DNA of 64,000 nt from Tubulanus polymorphus (GCF_964204645.1 NC_134033.1:14262155-14326154); one strand, 5' to 3'. Shown: positions 1 to 17,599, counted from the first letter of the stretch. The notes: a model not told the origin generated them from the letters alone. Translations and numbers: made by a program.

Positions 1-75
1 TTATGAGGGACATTTAAGAGAACGTAAGTCATAAATCTTGCACTGCGGATTGCTATCTTATTAGTATCAGGTGGA

Positions 76-165
76 AATGAGAAAATATTGCCATAATATG
101 AGAAAATATTGCCATAATATTTTATATTATATCATGAGAAAATATTGCCATAATATTTTCAAAAG
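76..165 (+). repeat. Short tandem repeat gagaaaatattgccataat
   Basis: Three copies of gagaaaatattgccataata upstream of the CFAP97D2-like gene. Otherwise 1-509 shows nothing beyond a possible 5' leader. Confidence 0.85.
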
Positions 166-509
166 AGCACGGGAAAACTGTGTCGGGAGCACGCGTCCTC
201 GTCTGGATGCACCCCTGACTGTATTTTCTATAACACGTCGGTGCTTTTGAAGTTAGCGCGGGTCTTGTCGTGAGCTACGCGCCGGCGAAACGACCAATGC
301 GCCATCTATCTTATAACGCTGATATCGACTAACGGACAAATTAGTTTACCGGTCACCAAGCAACCGCCGTACCGAATCGGTCATGTGATCAACACACATT
401 TCACTTCCTGGTTGACAACAACAGTAGCACACACACAACAGTAGTGTCAGTACTAGACATAAGTGTACATTTCAGAGCTTGGTTAGCGTCATATTCACCG
501 GCTAAAAAG

Positions 510-5595
<5,086 letters not shown>

Positions 5596-5993
5596 AAAAG
5601 AACAATTAAGAGGAAACGTCCTCCTTTTCTATGCGAGAGAGAGAGAGAGAGACCGCTCTTCTGAGAAATATAACGACACGATGCCCGAATACAAGTTTCG
5701 AATACACAGGGCGTCCACGGTTCACCTAACGAATTCGTCCACACCTCCTGAAGGCACTAGTCAGCTCTATCTGTTTGGCGGTTTTTGTGAAAGAAAATAC
5801 TTCTGTGATATTGTACTCGAATCTCATGCAATCCGTGCGTAATTTTCATTAAAAAAAGTGATAAGAAACAGCCAGACCATGACGGCCCATCGTTGCACGG
5901 GGTTTAAGCTTGCTTGCATCGAAACTAGGATATTTTGAATTTGCATATTTGGAATTCTTATATACTAAATTTTAACATGAACGTACAACGAAT

Positions 5994-5995
<2 letters not shown>

Positions 5996-6029
<34 letters not shown>

Positions 6030-6030
6030 A
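5996..6030. repeat. TA microsatellite
   Basis: About 15 TA units with one G interruption. Confidence 0.9.
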
Positions 6031-6242
6031 AGGTATGATATGCTATGTTATACTTTCGAAAAACTCCACTCAAGCCGGCTACGCTACGCTTGAGCTTTAT
6101 GCTTTATGGTTCTAGCGAGCGCGCGGCGGCTTTGTTTAATGATTGTACGATCTTTTGTAACCCTAATGGGTATAACTAAGAAAATACGGTTGTATTCAGT
6201 ATATACATGTAAGTATTGCTGAAATTGCATGTCTTATTCACA

Positions 6243-6383
6243 GGGGCTCGTATCAGAGCTGTAGGTAGTGTAAAAACGATAATCTGTTAATCCAGTGTCT
6301 CTAATATGTAGATAAAATAACATACATTATAGACACTGGATTAACAGATTTTTTTTACATTATCTACAACTCTGATGAGTCCT
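6243..6383. mobile_element. MITE with about 55-bp terminal inverted repeats
   Basis: Both ends share (ggactc)atcagagttgtag-like sequence, a taaaaa run, and aatctgttaatccagtgtct in opposite orientation around a short AT-rich centre. Almost the whole element is inverted repeat. Confidence 0.8.
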
Positions 6384-7127
6384 TGTGGTCTTATAAACCG
6401 GGATCCAGGCCTAAGAATCCGGTGAGACCTAGAATTAAACGATATTTCATTTTCGGAAATGTTCGTTGAATGTAAATACTCCTCGAAACTTTCCGAATGT
6501 ATATTCGATCGAATTCCGATCGATATTCGCGCGGTCTTCTACACCTGTCAAGCTGTACATGCGTCGTGTATATATTTATAATGCCTAACTAGATATATTA
6601 GTTCTGGATCTCTAGTATTTGTACACTTAACATGAGATTAACATACGATGATTTACCGTCGATGTATTCAATTCCTTTTGAATTATTTTGCCGAAAAAAA
6701 AGGTATTTCCACCTAAATGTGCGTATAGCCTATCTAGATTCAGTTCACTTAGATATAAAAAATACTAAATTTGTTCGGACCTCACTAATGAATTCATCAT
6801 TATGTAGATATCGAATTGATATGATGCGGAATCTTGTTGGCTGAAAAATGGCCTTCATTTCGAATATATACATTTCGTGTTATCGTTTCGTGCATACTCT
6901 CATTTCGTAGCGGTACATTGTATCTTGTTTTACATTTTATATAAAGTAAACGACTGTTGCTTTTGTTTCAAGTTAATTAAAATGAATTTTGTGTATCATT
7001 CCTGAAAATAATATGTATACTTTCTGTTAAAAAGCTTGGTTTTTTTATTCCCTGTTTCGGTCGTCCGCACCTAAACGTCTGAATCTCGTTGACGTCGTAA
7101 GGAGAATGGAAATCGATACAATAAAGC

Positions 7128-7200
7128 TGGGATTCGAACCTGATAGCACCACTATTAGAGAAACGACTGTCCTACATGCACTATCCCTGCGTTTTAAGCA
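7128..7200 (-). mobile_element. tRNA-like sequence, probable SINE fragment
   Basis: On the minus strand a B box (GGTTCGAATCCC) lies about 50 bases after a weak A-box-like stretch. No acceptor stem closes cleanly, so I read it as a tRNA-derived SINE remnant. Confidence 0.4.
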
Positions 7201-7965
7201 TATTGTTATTTTTTGTCGAGTAGCGCGGTATTGTTTCTAGAAACAATATTTACCTTAAAAAATCGGAAGAATGCAGATGCTAAACAATAACACATGGGTA
7301 TCTAAAGTGATACTCACAGTGTTGAGGTTGTTTATCCACTATGCATGTAAGGTGCCTCGTGCATAACTAACTTATCGACTAATGCGCATGTATTTGATAT
7401 CTTTCGGGGCAATATAGCGATGGAACTTCAACAGGCCTTTTATACAATGAATTTCAATTTAGACGGCCGAAGGTTTACGTGGAGTAATCAAACCCTGGCA
7501 AGCGAGGATGTGCGCACAAATAAATAATGATTCGAGCACAGAACACAGTTACTCATCTATGTACGAATCTTTATTGCATTATTTAGAGGTAGGACATTAT
7601 TTTCAGTTACCGGTCAAACCACCGGAGCACGTCTTCTTATTAAGCCTCAGGCGAGCGGCAATCGATGGATAGTTAAAAGATCACATTATAGGTCTAAGAA
7701 AAAGGGCCAATTCCAATATCTGTTGCCAAATTTTGAAGATAACCGATCGGTCGAAACGTCAAATGCTCATTTAGCATTTTCTTTCTATTGTAGGTCTTTA
7801 CTTCAAACTGTCTATGGAAACTAACACGGCAGTATTCAGATATCATAAGCAAGAGCATAGATATCATAAGCAAACCAGCCGACCTGGTTAAGTTGTAACT
7901 TCCCCCCCCCCCCCCAATATATTAGGTGGATGCATTTAGAGAAATGTATAAGGGTATGGCATATA

Positions 7966-8176
7966 GGCTAAAAATGATCCCTTGTTTCCTCCTAATCGGC
8001 CGGGTCATTTTGTGGACCGCAAAAAAAATTCCTGATCAGTACATTTCTGGGGGCGCCTGTTATGGTTAGCCTGACCATCATTGAAAAAGTAATGTGCGTA
8101 CAGGGTAGATAGGCGGTAGGCCGAGTCAACTTGTAAGCTCAACGAAAATGAGAAACAAAGTATCAATTTTTTAGCC
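7966..8176. mobile_element. MITE, GGCTAAAAA family, copy 1
   Basis: Starts ggctaaaaatgatcccttg and ends caaggtatca-like ttttttagcc, so termini are inverted repeats. ATA on each side is a possible 3-bp target duplication. The interior has cggccgggtcattttgt and gggtagataggcgg, shared with three other copies in the window. Confidence 0.75.
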
Positions 8177-8361
8177 ATATTTTGAGATGAGACAATATGG
8201 ATCGCTGCGATTGTAAGAGCCCGGTGTGGCTCAGTTGACTGGGTATAGAGTAGATCCGACGTAATTCGGGTCTACAGCTCCTATTCCAGTGGTTATAAAT
8301 TATATGCGCTACCCACAAAGCGATCGAAGCGTTTTCTTTCCTGTTGTCAAAAAATATAATA

Positions 8362-9308
8362 TCAGTCGGGTTTAATTTCGGTAGCAACCTGACAGTGGTT
8401 CCCCCTGGTGTCCAAACTACGCGCCAGCGCTCCCAATACGCCTATATAACCGCCGTGACGTAAAAACTTCGGCCGCACGCACCAATCACCGTGCTGAAAT
8501 TCAAAAACATACATTTTGAGTAGTTTCTAGTATGACGAATATCGTATCAAAGTTGATGGATTTTTTTAGATTATTGACCTCAATTCTTACCATAGATATC
8601 TGAGGCATGAGATTCAGGTAAGCGCGTGCTATGTGATTCTGGTTCATGAACGACCCGACGTAGTAAACAGTATGAGTTTTGATTTCTCGAGCCAACAGCA
8701 CGCCGACATTCAGTAGTCCATCGACGACACTGTTCATCAGCGCGCGCGCCAGATCTTCGCGTTCCGGTACAAGTTCATCTAAATTACGATAAATAGGAAT
8801 TGGAATACTGTATGTCACCAGATTTAAAAAAAAAAAACATGAAATCTATATCGCATCCAAATTTCATGGCCCTTAGTGTTACCGATTTTATGGGCCCGCA
8901 TCTATGAAACTCAGCTTCAGGTCTTCGGGTGTAAACTTTCTATCTATTCTCACCAGCACTGGTAAGAAGTGTATGTACCAGCATATCGCGTATCTTATAA
9001 ATTTGTAAATAAATTATTTGAAATATTTCAAGGGGTTCCTTACCCCCCCTTGATTAGACCGAAGCCAAAAATATGTCAGACATTTTGTAAATGACAAAAA
9101 TAGTTCTTTCCTCTATCCTCAAGTCAGGGATTTTACATCGTCATCAACTCATCACAAATATTGTGATTTCATTTACGAAGATCAGAATGTCTTCTCGATC
9201 GATTCCCCAAAATCTTACCGTCTGTGAGTATTCGACCGAAGGGCAACGTTTCCTTCACTTGACAGAGATTGTGTCGATGTTGCGGCGGGTGGCAGTTCGT
9301 CGAAGCGC

Positions 9309-9341
<33 letters not shown>

Positions 9342-12300
9342 CGTTCGCGTTGAAAGTGGCGTATTTCTCTGTGAGGATCTCGTCCAAACAGACGGACAGA
9401 TGAGCGGAATTACCGGCGCCAGCCAGCGACATTAATTCATCGTACGACTAGAAATGTGCAAGAAACGAAGAACAAGAAAACTAACTTAAAAGTTTATTGA
9501 TGCCTCGGAAAATAACACATAGGTTGCATGATATCGTCGACAATGAATGATATATATGAACTATATGATATCATGGATCAATAAAGTTATTTCGTATTTG
9601 AATATATGAATCATTGAATTGAATTGACCGGCAACCAGTCTAGAACCGACATATTGAGCGCTATTGTTATCACAAAATATACGCCAAGATTCGCGAAAGT
9701 TTTTCACCTAAATCTTTGTAAATCTTTCAATATGATTATTTTGATTCTTTCATTTGCGATTTGAATTTCATTAGAACTACACCACTTTTAAAGTCGTTCA
9801 AATAGTTTTAGGCCTATAGCCACTACAACTCGCCGAATTTTTAGTTATTTCCGAAGACTTTCAAATAGCACCTCGCGGGTCACAGCTGTAGATGATTGAC
9901 ATTAACCATGTCAATTGGATATATTTACCTTACATCCAGTCAGCAGTTTGCCCAGGGAATGGAAATATGTGCCACACCGACTGTCGTTGTGTAAATAATT
10001 CCACGTCCCATCAGTTTCTACCTACATAAATGTACATGTATTCAAACAAACTTATTACATTCACTATCTTTTGTATTACAGTGAAACCTCGTTACAACGA
10101 ACTTCGCGGGACCAGAAAACCTGTTCGTTATAACTGATAGTTCGTTAAATTCAGTATGAAAATAATGAAAAATTCGGACAAAATTTTATATTTGTTATAT
10201 CCGATGAATCGTTGTTTCCGAGTTCGTTATAACGAGGTTCCACTGTATTAGAGACGTATTAACGGAAGAAAAAATAATAATTTTGAAATCGGTTATAAAT
10301 TCAAGAAGTTTCTGAATCTTATACGAAACGAAAGAAAGAGGATCGTACGTGTCAGGAAAGCGTGATCATACAAGATAGAAATGTTAGCGTCATTCGAAGA
10401 TTTAGTGGTGGACATCGCACCTTAAGAAAGCTGACAGTTGAACCAGCTACACACAGCAATGCCGGGAACCGCACCGCATTGTCGGCGTCGATTTCGTCTT
10501 CTTCAGGATACGCAATTAGGGAACCATCGTACTCATCGCTAGGGGGCGTTGTCGAGTATTGATTGAGGAGTTCTTCGTCTGACAGGATAAAATGGAAGCC
10601 GCTTGAAAAACAGGTGAATTCGTCTGCCTCGGAGACACTGTAAAATAAACAATCGAATTGAATTTAAGACGCATTGAAGAACAGCGATCCCAATAATACC
10701 CCAAAAACAATAGTACCGGTACATTTTTTTTAGAAAAAAAGACTCGTGAGGTTCATCGACCGAAAAAGCTCTTCGAATGCTCTTTCGTATGGTGCATATA
10801 GATAAAGGCTACGCGGCTCTATATGACGTCATAGTCTGAAGTAGAAACCAGACGAGTATATGTACCGCTATTGTAGAGTGGCTTCAGAAAATACTTATAA
10901 ATATTTTGCCTTTATCCTGATATCACATCTAAAAGTGCTTTAAACTCTGCATATTTGTCTTGCGTTCATGCTCATGTTCGATAAACGGGAATTCATCGAC
11001 TGGGCCGACTCCGCGTTGCATTCAGCGCAGTACACTGTACTTACTATAAAGTGCGCCGAGTTCCCGCGTGCACGATCTTTAGGGGAAAGTTCAACAGCCA
11101 GGACGAACTTCGGTTAACGGAGTTAGTCGACTTAAAGTCGAACTAAGTGAAACCGAATGTCAGTAAGACGGAACTATAGTCCGGAAATGGTCGACCACGG
11201 GAATGAGCGCGGTCGCTATATAGTTAGGACCTAGGTTCAAGATGGCCGACACTATGAAATGCGTTGCGGCCGAACTGCAGTGCGTTCGGTTAGTTTCAAC
11301 CACTAGTCGACTAGCTACGAAAACCGACGAATTTGGCCCTAAAAATACGTACTTGACTCTGAGAGTTTCTCTGATTTTCTGTCTATGTTTCATCGTACCG
11401 ACTCCTAACGTAGTAACGATTAATTTCTTCTTGACCGTCGACTGAATTCTGATCACGTAACTCAAACACTGGTCCAGATCGGCGACCACGAAACTGACCA
11501 ACGTCACGGACGTTTCCGAGGGCTACAACGAAACCGCGATCATTTTTAGTCAGGATGTGAACGTTTTCCGTACAGCCCCGGTTCCTTAATTAAGTTGCAA
11601 ATGCATCGCGTGGTCTATCGAATAATGGATTCGAGCTTCAAAACAAAAGACCAAAATGAAAAGGACCAGAAAATGTATTAAAGAATTTCGCAGTGAAGCG
11701 CATCCAAGTTTTTCTGCGAACAAAATTATTCGTAAAATTTTTTTAAATTTTCACATTTTTCCATATTTTCGTAGGAATTTCAACCTTTGGATTGTTTGAA
11801 CTTTATCACTGTATATCTTGCCGCTGGACGACCGTGAAATGTATGACGATTGGTTTCGTTAACAAGTAACTAGACCCAACCCCGAGTCAGATAATATCCA
11901 CGTCCCTGGGGACTACAATGATATGGGTTAAATCGGGACGCTTTTCGATTTTTATCGTTAAAAAAAAATCTTTTTTACCGATGTTTGTTGGCATTTTTCA
12001 CATGGTTTCTGCCGCGGTTGTTGTTCTGTACACTGTCGATTGTACAAGTGGCCTACCTTGATCAGCGAACAACCTGGAAAATATCGAGTCACGTCCGTCA
12101 TATTTTGAAAACAAGAAACGCAAACATCGCTCTACTTATTCGGTTTTCCCAGATGAATGGATCAATCGGTCGTTGAGCCGTCGTATAGATTACTTACTAG
12201 ACACACAAACAGTAGAATGGCCTATATTCAGTTTTCTGTGTGAAAAACAGCAGCTGTTAATTCCATTTTAAAAACTACATATTTTGATCCGCATATGCAA

Positions 12301-15300
12301 CGTATTCAAGCGCAAAATATATTTTGCTCGATATCTTTAATCCTCGGCCCAGTCTGTTTCAAAAAGCTAGTTGCAATTAATTTCATTGCTGCTGTGTTCA
12401 TCGAGTATAATCGTACATTTTTTGGTGAAACTGGCTCCAGCACTTTAACCCTCAACCCGCCAGTCGGTCGCCAAAACTGCTGTCAACAGGATTTTCGGCC
12501 CGGATCGACGACAGAAGACATGTTGCCGAAAAGCACGCCCGATATTTTATGTGTTTAGTTTTGCCTTACGCGCGTTAGTTACCAACTCCTGACATAGGTC
12601 ACGTGATTATTCATCGGTTCTGTGCGAGTCGATTGTGCGCTACGTCATCAATATTCGCGTTTCAAAATAACGATTACAATTATGAATTTTGGCGTTTATT
12701 TCGTAATCAAATACATTTCATAAATCTTATTTCATTTTTGATAGATTTTGATAATGATTTTATTTAGAGGATGTGCACTACGCCATCAGTATATCGGAGC
12801 CAGACTGGTTGCCGGTCAATTCAATACAATTATCGGTATATTCAAATTCAAAATAACTTCATGGACAATAGATATCAGAACGAAGAGGCTGTCTCTAGCC
12901 TTCTTTGATGGTAAATACTGATACGATGATATGAAACGTATTATGAATGTAAGCTGTTGTTGAAAAGAAATGCCGTATTGTATCTCAAGTCAATAAAATA
13001 AAGTTCCAGCTTTCCTGCAGAGAGACCACCCGTGTTTTTCCAAACACAACGAGTGAAGCAGGTGATTCAATAATGAATGGTTCAGTGGCCGTAGTACAGT
13101 CGAGACGGATACGAGAGTCACTTTCGATCCCTGTTATTGATAAAAATGCCGCCATTTTCCAGTCGTCAACACCGATATCAAATCGAAGTTCTAAGAGCTT
13201 GTCTCGTACAATACTCGACGCGAGTTGGAGAGAATCATTATGACGATGCCGGTTGTAAATTTAGTTGCTGGATGATACATAATGACACTATCCACATAGT
13301 TGCATAAGAGTCTTCAGCTCGACAATCCAACGACGCATAACTTCCGAACATATCGTTAAGGAGAATAACGAGAGAGGCGAACGAACTTTACCACACTTTC
13401 AGCTAGCTGAATTCTAAATAACCACGAATCAGGGGCGCTTTTAGGAACTCCGAATATGGTCGGGGCGGCGGGGGTTGGGTAAAGCGTAGTTTTATAGCCT
13501 ATTATTAGTACGCGAGCAGCCAATACCTTTAAGAACAAAGATTTTTGAGGGTTTGGATAAATTCTAAAATTGTACATAATATTCTGAGCGTGGTTCGAAA
13601 ACAGAATGATTACTAGCAATAATTTGCCCAACTCTTTCTTGAGGCAGGTTGTGAAAATCTTGACAATAAATAAGGGGCCTCCCCTTATTCTGCCCCTCAT
13701 CAAGCTATCCCGTTTAATCCATAGTAGCATGGTGGAATACGTAGATTCTTGAGTTTCGTAAACAGCGCGGATACGAAAAAACGCTGATTGTGTAACAGAC
13801 GGTTCCGCCATTCAAACCGTTAGTTTACAGCATCGTCTGGTTTTCAGAAAAAATATCACCTCATTATTCTCTGCGCGCGCGGTCGATGAACTCTCGACAA
13901 TCGAAAACAAAATACTTTAGGTGCACGCCAGAGGTCACACGTAATGTTTGAACACGCGTCATCAAACTGGACGTCACGTAGCGGGGAACGGTGACTTTTT
14001 ACGTAGCCTACTTCGGTTAACTGCTTAGCGTCCGATATGACACGCTTTGACGTCAGATGCATTAACTAGCTCTATCATCTACGAATACAGCGACCTTCTT
14101 TTTGGGCGGAGGTATCGTCTCAACGGGTCTAAACAGTTAGTTCCAAATCGGCAGGGATGGTCATTGACTCGACCGTTGAAGAATTTGTTTATTTATTATT
14201 TGAGCAACGGAAAGAAACTTGGTCGCGACACAAACGGAAGAAATGCTCCGAGAAGCGTTAGGGTTCGGAGAGTCCTTTGCGGGCGAGCGATTATATCATT
14301 AATCGATGTAGGCTCTGACATTTTTTTGCATATATAACCAAACAGTTCAGCATAAACACAAGTACAATACTAGTACTACGGATATACTATGTAATATTGC
14401 ATGAATCGGTTGTAATTTGCTGCAATGATATATCACCGGCATGATGCGTAAAATAACGACGCAATTCGGACCATATACATATATATATGACTCCATCAAT
14501 CAACCTACATGGTACTATGCACATTACGCTACCTTATCGCATACGGCGCTGGATTTCCTGCGTTAATCCCGCTGGAAATGAATAAAAAGCAGCAAATATG
14601 CTGTTCCGATGTAGTGACAGCCTGGTTTGCGCATACTAAAATGAGTCTGCGTCAAATATACCATATGGCGAATTATGGCCAGGGGCTTTCGAAAACGGCC
14701 TTATCGAAAACATCATTTTTATCAAGCTCAGTTCATTAGAATATTACATCAGAAACTAGGCCTTAATATGTATATTTGTTTTTCACCACAAAGAACGACC
14801 AATAAACTGGCCCGTATTTGGGGGGAGGGGGCTGTCGGGGGTTCGAACGAACGAAGTTCTTTAAATTAAGAAAATCTAAAAATTAATTTTAAAAAAGCAC
14901 TGTATTTGTTTTTGTTCGAAATATCCCTCCACACAAACTTGTTTTGAGGCCAATTTGTAGGAGAAAGGAGCAAAATTTTCACCCCAAATATATGTGCTAG
15001 AAATTGTGAAATTGCTCTATTTGCATCTCATCTTCAAAAGTTTTCTGTGCGAGTACTCTAAGGATTCGACATTTGCTTTGGTACCTTACTTACAGCAAGT
15101 TCTAATCTCATGAAAATCGAACCCCCCTCCCAAAAAATGGCCCGGGTAAGAACCCGCAACCTTTCCATTGAACTAACGGTGCTTACCGGATTTTAAATTA
15201 TTGCAAAGTCCCCTTCCGAAATGCCAGGTCCACAATTTTGAGCCCGCATCGCTTCAAAACTAAGCCTAACGCCGTTAGTTTGCGATTTACCCTAGAAAGG

Positions 15301-15500
15301 TCATTCACCTCGCAAGCATGTATCATACGGTGCTCTGTGGAATACATACCGATGTCAACGGCGAAATACACGCACCCGCAAGTACACGGCAAATACGAAG
15401 GCCACAATTCATCTTCCAGATACAATCCTCTGATATCATCGCATGATTCGATACGATTCCGATGTAGCATATTATGATAGTTTTCAGTTTGTTCTTCCAT
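8362..15500 (-). CDS. Divergent pantothenate kinase-fold protein, probable pseudoenzyme
   Basis: Minus-strand exons, 5' to 3': 15500-15350 (ATG; ends CGCVYFAVDI then G before gtatgt, matching the FGMDIGG start of the PANK fold); about 14060-13860 (LRDVQFDDACSN, weaker, start uncertain); 10637-10421 (EADEFTCFSSGF and FPALLCVAGSTVSFLK); 10021-9929 (HSLGKLLTGCK); 9447-9219 (SYDELMSLAGAGNS, then a Thr/Ala tract coded by a CGT/CGA-like repeat); 8778-8591 (EREDLARALMNSV, VYYVGSFMNQNHIARAYL); 8493-8362 (KFLRHGGYIGVLGALARSL, stop TGA). The last five exons are phase-consistent. Order and motifs match eukaryotic type II pantothenate kinase, which phosphorylates pantothenate in CoA synthesis. The exons for the first glycine loop and the TGGGAYKF-like segment were not located. 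Residues matching the RVTGTSLGGGTF region are not conserved, so kinase activity is doubtful. There is no DUF89 domain as in PANK4. Confidence 0.72.
9480..9680 (+). repeat. Dispersed repeat with ttgaattgaccggcaaccag core, copy 1
   Basis: Shares tttattgatgcctcggaaaa, a gtcgacaat(g/a)aatgatata stretch and ttgaattgaccggcaaccag with copies at 49.1 kb (same strand) and 12.8, 20.9 and 59.5 kb (opposite strand). No inverted ends seen; class unknown. Confidence 0.7.
10079..10245. mobile_element. MITE, CAGTGGAACCTCGTT family, copy 1
   Basis: cagtgaaacctcgttacaac at one end and gttataacgaggttccactg at the other, with TA flanking both sides. The ends and TA target fit a Tc1/mariner-superfamily (Tigger/pogo-like) non-autonomous element. 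Within an intron of the PANK-like gene. Confidence 0.78.
12780..12965 (-). repeat. Dispersed repeat with ttgaattgaccggcaaccag core, copy 2
   Basis: Inverse copy: agactggttgccggtcaatt, then ataacttcatggacaatag and gaagaggctgtctctagcc. The latter block is also in the 20.9-kb fragment. Confidence 0.65.
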
Positions 15501-16441
15501 TGATGTTTAGAGCGATCGCTATAACGCAGTCGGTATACTGCGCGATCTGATCGAGAGAGTGGCGCTTCGGTTTACGTCCGTGCGTGGCGCCGCGTTAAAA
15601 ATCACTATCCAGGTTCGTGTACACGCAAAAGTCGCGCGCCGAACCGTCTGTCCTCATTACAAGAAATTGATTCCCATACGACGACGCTGGGAACCACGGA
15701 AACAAGCTACAGGAACATGTTTCCGAGCGTTTCCCTATATCTGCGTGCGAGGGAACGAGAAACACGGTTATGGTAACGCTGTTTCCGAGATCAGATATCC
15801 GGGTGGATACAGGGGGACCAGGGGGGTCCAGTCGCCCCTAAACTTTTTAAGATGCCCTCAAAACTTTTAGGAAAAAAAATGTAAATGATTCCCACACGAC
15901 AGGCATAGCCATAAGATAAGCTTGGAGAACACCAACATTTTCTGACATTTTTTGAGGAAGGGCCCCCTTTTTGATGGCTTCACGCCTTTGGAGCTTGCCA
16001 CGTCGAGGCGCCCTTCACCATTTTAATTTTGTGTCCATCAGTACCCTAGTCCGGGACCCACCTTCCAAAAATCCTGGCTCCACCCTTGTTATCCTGTTGC
16101 CAACATGCAGGATGCCCGGCCGGATGAGGTATTAACCGCAATCATCTCTACACCCATTTTAACGATTAAGAGAAAGTGACTGTGAAATAATACGCGCACA
16201 TACCGAGGTTCGAACCCGGAATGGATATCGGATCTCTCCTCCCCTCGACCGACTAACTCGGGTTCGCGCGGTGTGCGCAGAACATTTTTTTGAAATCTTC
16301 TTTTTTCACAAAGCCTCCGTGCCGCCGCGATAAAATATTAACGACGATTTTACAACAAAATCTGACGGAAAGCGCGTGCAACGAAATAAATCAAAGAATT
16401 TAGAAAGCAATCGGTACCAAATGGCGGCGATGTTTTGCGCT
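15501..16441. other. Intergenic region upstream of two divergent genes
   Basis: Lies between the PANK-like start (-) and the eight-cysteine gene (+). Holds the tRNA-like fragment at 16195. The open frame 15559-15870 has no protein-like features I trust. Confidence 0.5.
16195..16275 (-). mobile_element. tRNA-like sequence, probable SINE or tRNA pseudogene
   Basis: The minus strand carries a B box (GGTTCGAACCT) with a T-arm-like surround and a candidate A box about 45 bases upstream. Not a convincing functional tRNA cloverleaf. Confidence 0.4.
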
Positions 16442-16449
16442 TATAAATA
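16442..16449 (+). promoter_or_regulatory. TATA box of the eight-cysteine protein gene
   Basis: TATAAATA lies 64 bases before the ATG at 16513. Transcription would start near 16470, leaving a short 5' leader directly joined to the first coding exon. Confidence 0.6.
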
Positions 16450-16512
16450 CGTACGGCGCTAGGTGGTCTTACTAAGTTTCTGTCTAGTATTCTTGGTCAG
16501 ACGGACGGGATC

Positions 16513-17563
16513 ATGTTCTCATCGAAGGTAAGTCATGCGAAATTGATCCGTTCTTGAACTTATCGATCAGTTTAGATAGCTGTAGTCATGAATATAGGAA
16601 CGCCCTGTTAGCCTAACCGTGGTTGTGGCTTATCCGTGGTAAGGTTAACCATCTCAAAATAAGAGGCCACACGAAGACAATGGTTAGCTAAGAGCGTTTT
16701 CTGCGCATATTATGCCTAACCACCCACGGTTAGCACGAACAGGGTTTTCCTGCGCGGACGCGCGATCGAAATTGCAAGATGGCGTCGCAGCTTCGAACAT
16801 ATGCCAGTATTTTGATGATAAATGGAGAATCTCCCATAATGAAAGATGAAGTTGGAAAAGTTTCCTTAAAGCTATAATAATTCATTGATTCAACGTTTCG
16901 ACTATAACCTAATAGTCATCTTCAGGATTTTTTCGGACTTCACCTTTCTCGTTAGGCTTATTAGTATCCGGAGATTCATAATTTTTTGTAATTTCACGAA
17001 ATTTTCATAATTTCACGAAAAACCACAGGCTTGCAGAGGTGAAGAAAACTTACTATAAAATTTGCAAACTTCTATAACAAGCACGTGTATCAAATAGACA
17101 AATGCTATTTTTGTGTGCAGGCCGACGCTAAATCCTTCCGTCGCAAGCGGGTGAAGGATAAGACCCGCAATTTCATTTCATCATTACCATGATCTCAACG
17201 GGGAGGTTCACTTTAAGGCGCGACACATTCCCAGAAAATCACTACAGGGTGTGATTTTTTGAAAAACATCCCAAGTTCACGCGACTCTGAAAAATAAAGA
17301 TTTTCATCGCGTAGCAAATCGCGTTATTTAACGACTCGTTTCTTATCGTTTTTCAGACAACGATTGTTCTGTTGATCGTCTGCGCAACAGCAGCGATGAC
17401 CTTGACCGGCGCGATTACGGTGAGAGAGGAACGCGAGTGTGACATGCATTGCCACAACGATTGCACGACGGAAAATAGTTGCCTCTCCAGTTCATTGCCG
17501 AACACCTGCTACAGACTGTGTAACGACCTATGTGGTGTTTGCGTCACGGTGCCAACACCTTAG
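16513..17563 (+). CDS. Small secreted eight-cysteine protein, 2 exons
   Basis: Exon 1 is 16513-16527 (MFSSK) and exon 2 is 17357-17563, joined in phase 0, giving 73 residues. The N-terminus (TTIVLLIVCATAAMTLTGA) is a signal peptide by composition. The mature part has eight cysteines spaced C-x3-C-x3-C-x6-C-x7-C-x3-C-x3-C-x2-C, beginning at CDMHC, which predicts a small disulfide-rich fold. A TATA box lies 71 bases before the ATG and a polyadenylation signal 37 bases after the stop, so this looks like a complete live gene. I do not recognise the family and assign no function. Confidence 0.75.
16611..16745. mobile_element. MITE with CCCTGTTAGCCTAACCGTGG ends
   Basis: ccctgttagcctaaccgtgg pairs with ccacggttagcacgaacaggg. 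Single copy seen. In the intron of the eight-cysteine protein gene. Confidence 0.65.
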
Positions 17564-17599
17564 TTACGTAATTACTCGAATATTAAGTGTATACTTATA

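Larger units (their letters stand above)
5596..8361. other. Intergenic region between convergent genes
   Basis: Separates the 3' ends of the CFAP97D2-like and PANK-like genes. Holds a GA run (5634-5651), a TA microsatellite, the 6243 MITE, a tRNA-like fragment, a 15-base C run (7903-7917), the 7966 MITE and, at 8218-8300, a tRNA-A-box-like stretch (tggctcagttgactggg). No coding sequence supported. Confidence 0.6.

Noticed and set aside
11160-11590. Overlapping open frames on both strands
   Set aside because: Some protein-like stretches, but frames break often and no family is recognisable. Possibly old mobile-element debris.
12380-12500. Second candidate for the same PANK exon (minus strand reads PTGGLRVKVLEP)
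   Set aside because: The GG motif fits but the frame is not linked by phase to neighbouring exons and the match is short.
12985-13070. Missing TGGG-type exon of the PANK-like gene (minus strand reads CVWKNTGGLSAGKLE)
   Set aside because: Suggestive, but no usable donor site follows before the stop, so it was not added.
13356-13811. 151-codon minus-strand open frame
   Set aside because: Has no domain, no splice continuity with the PANK-like exons and repeat-like composition.
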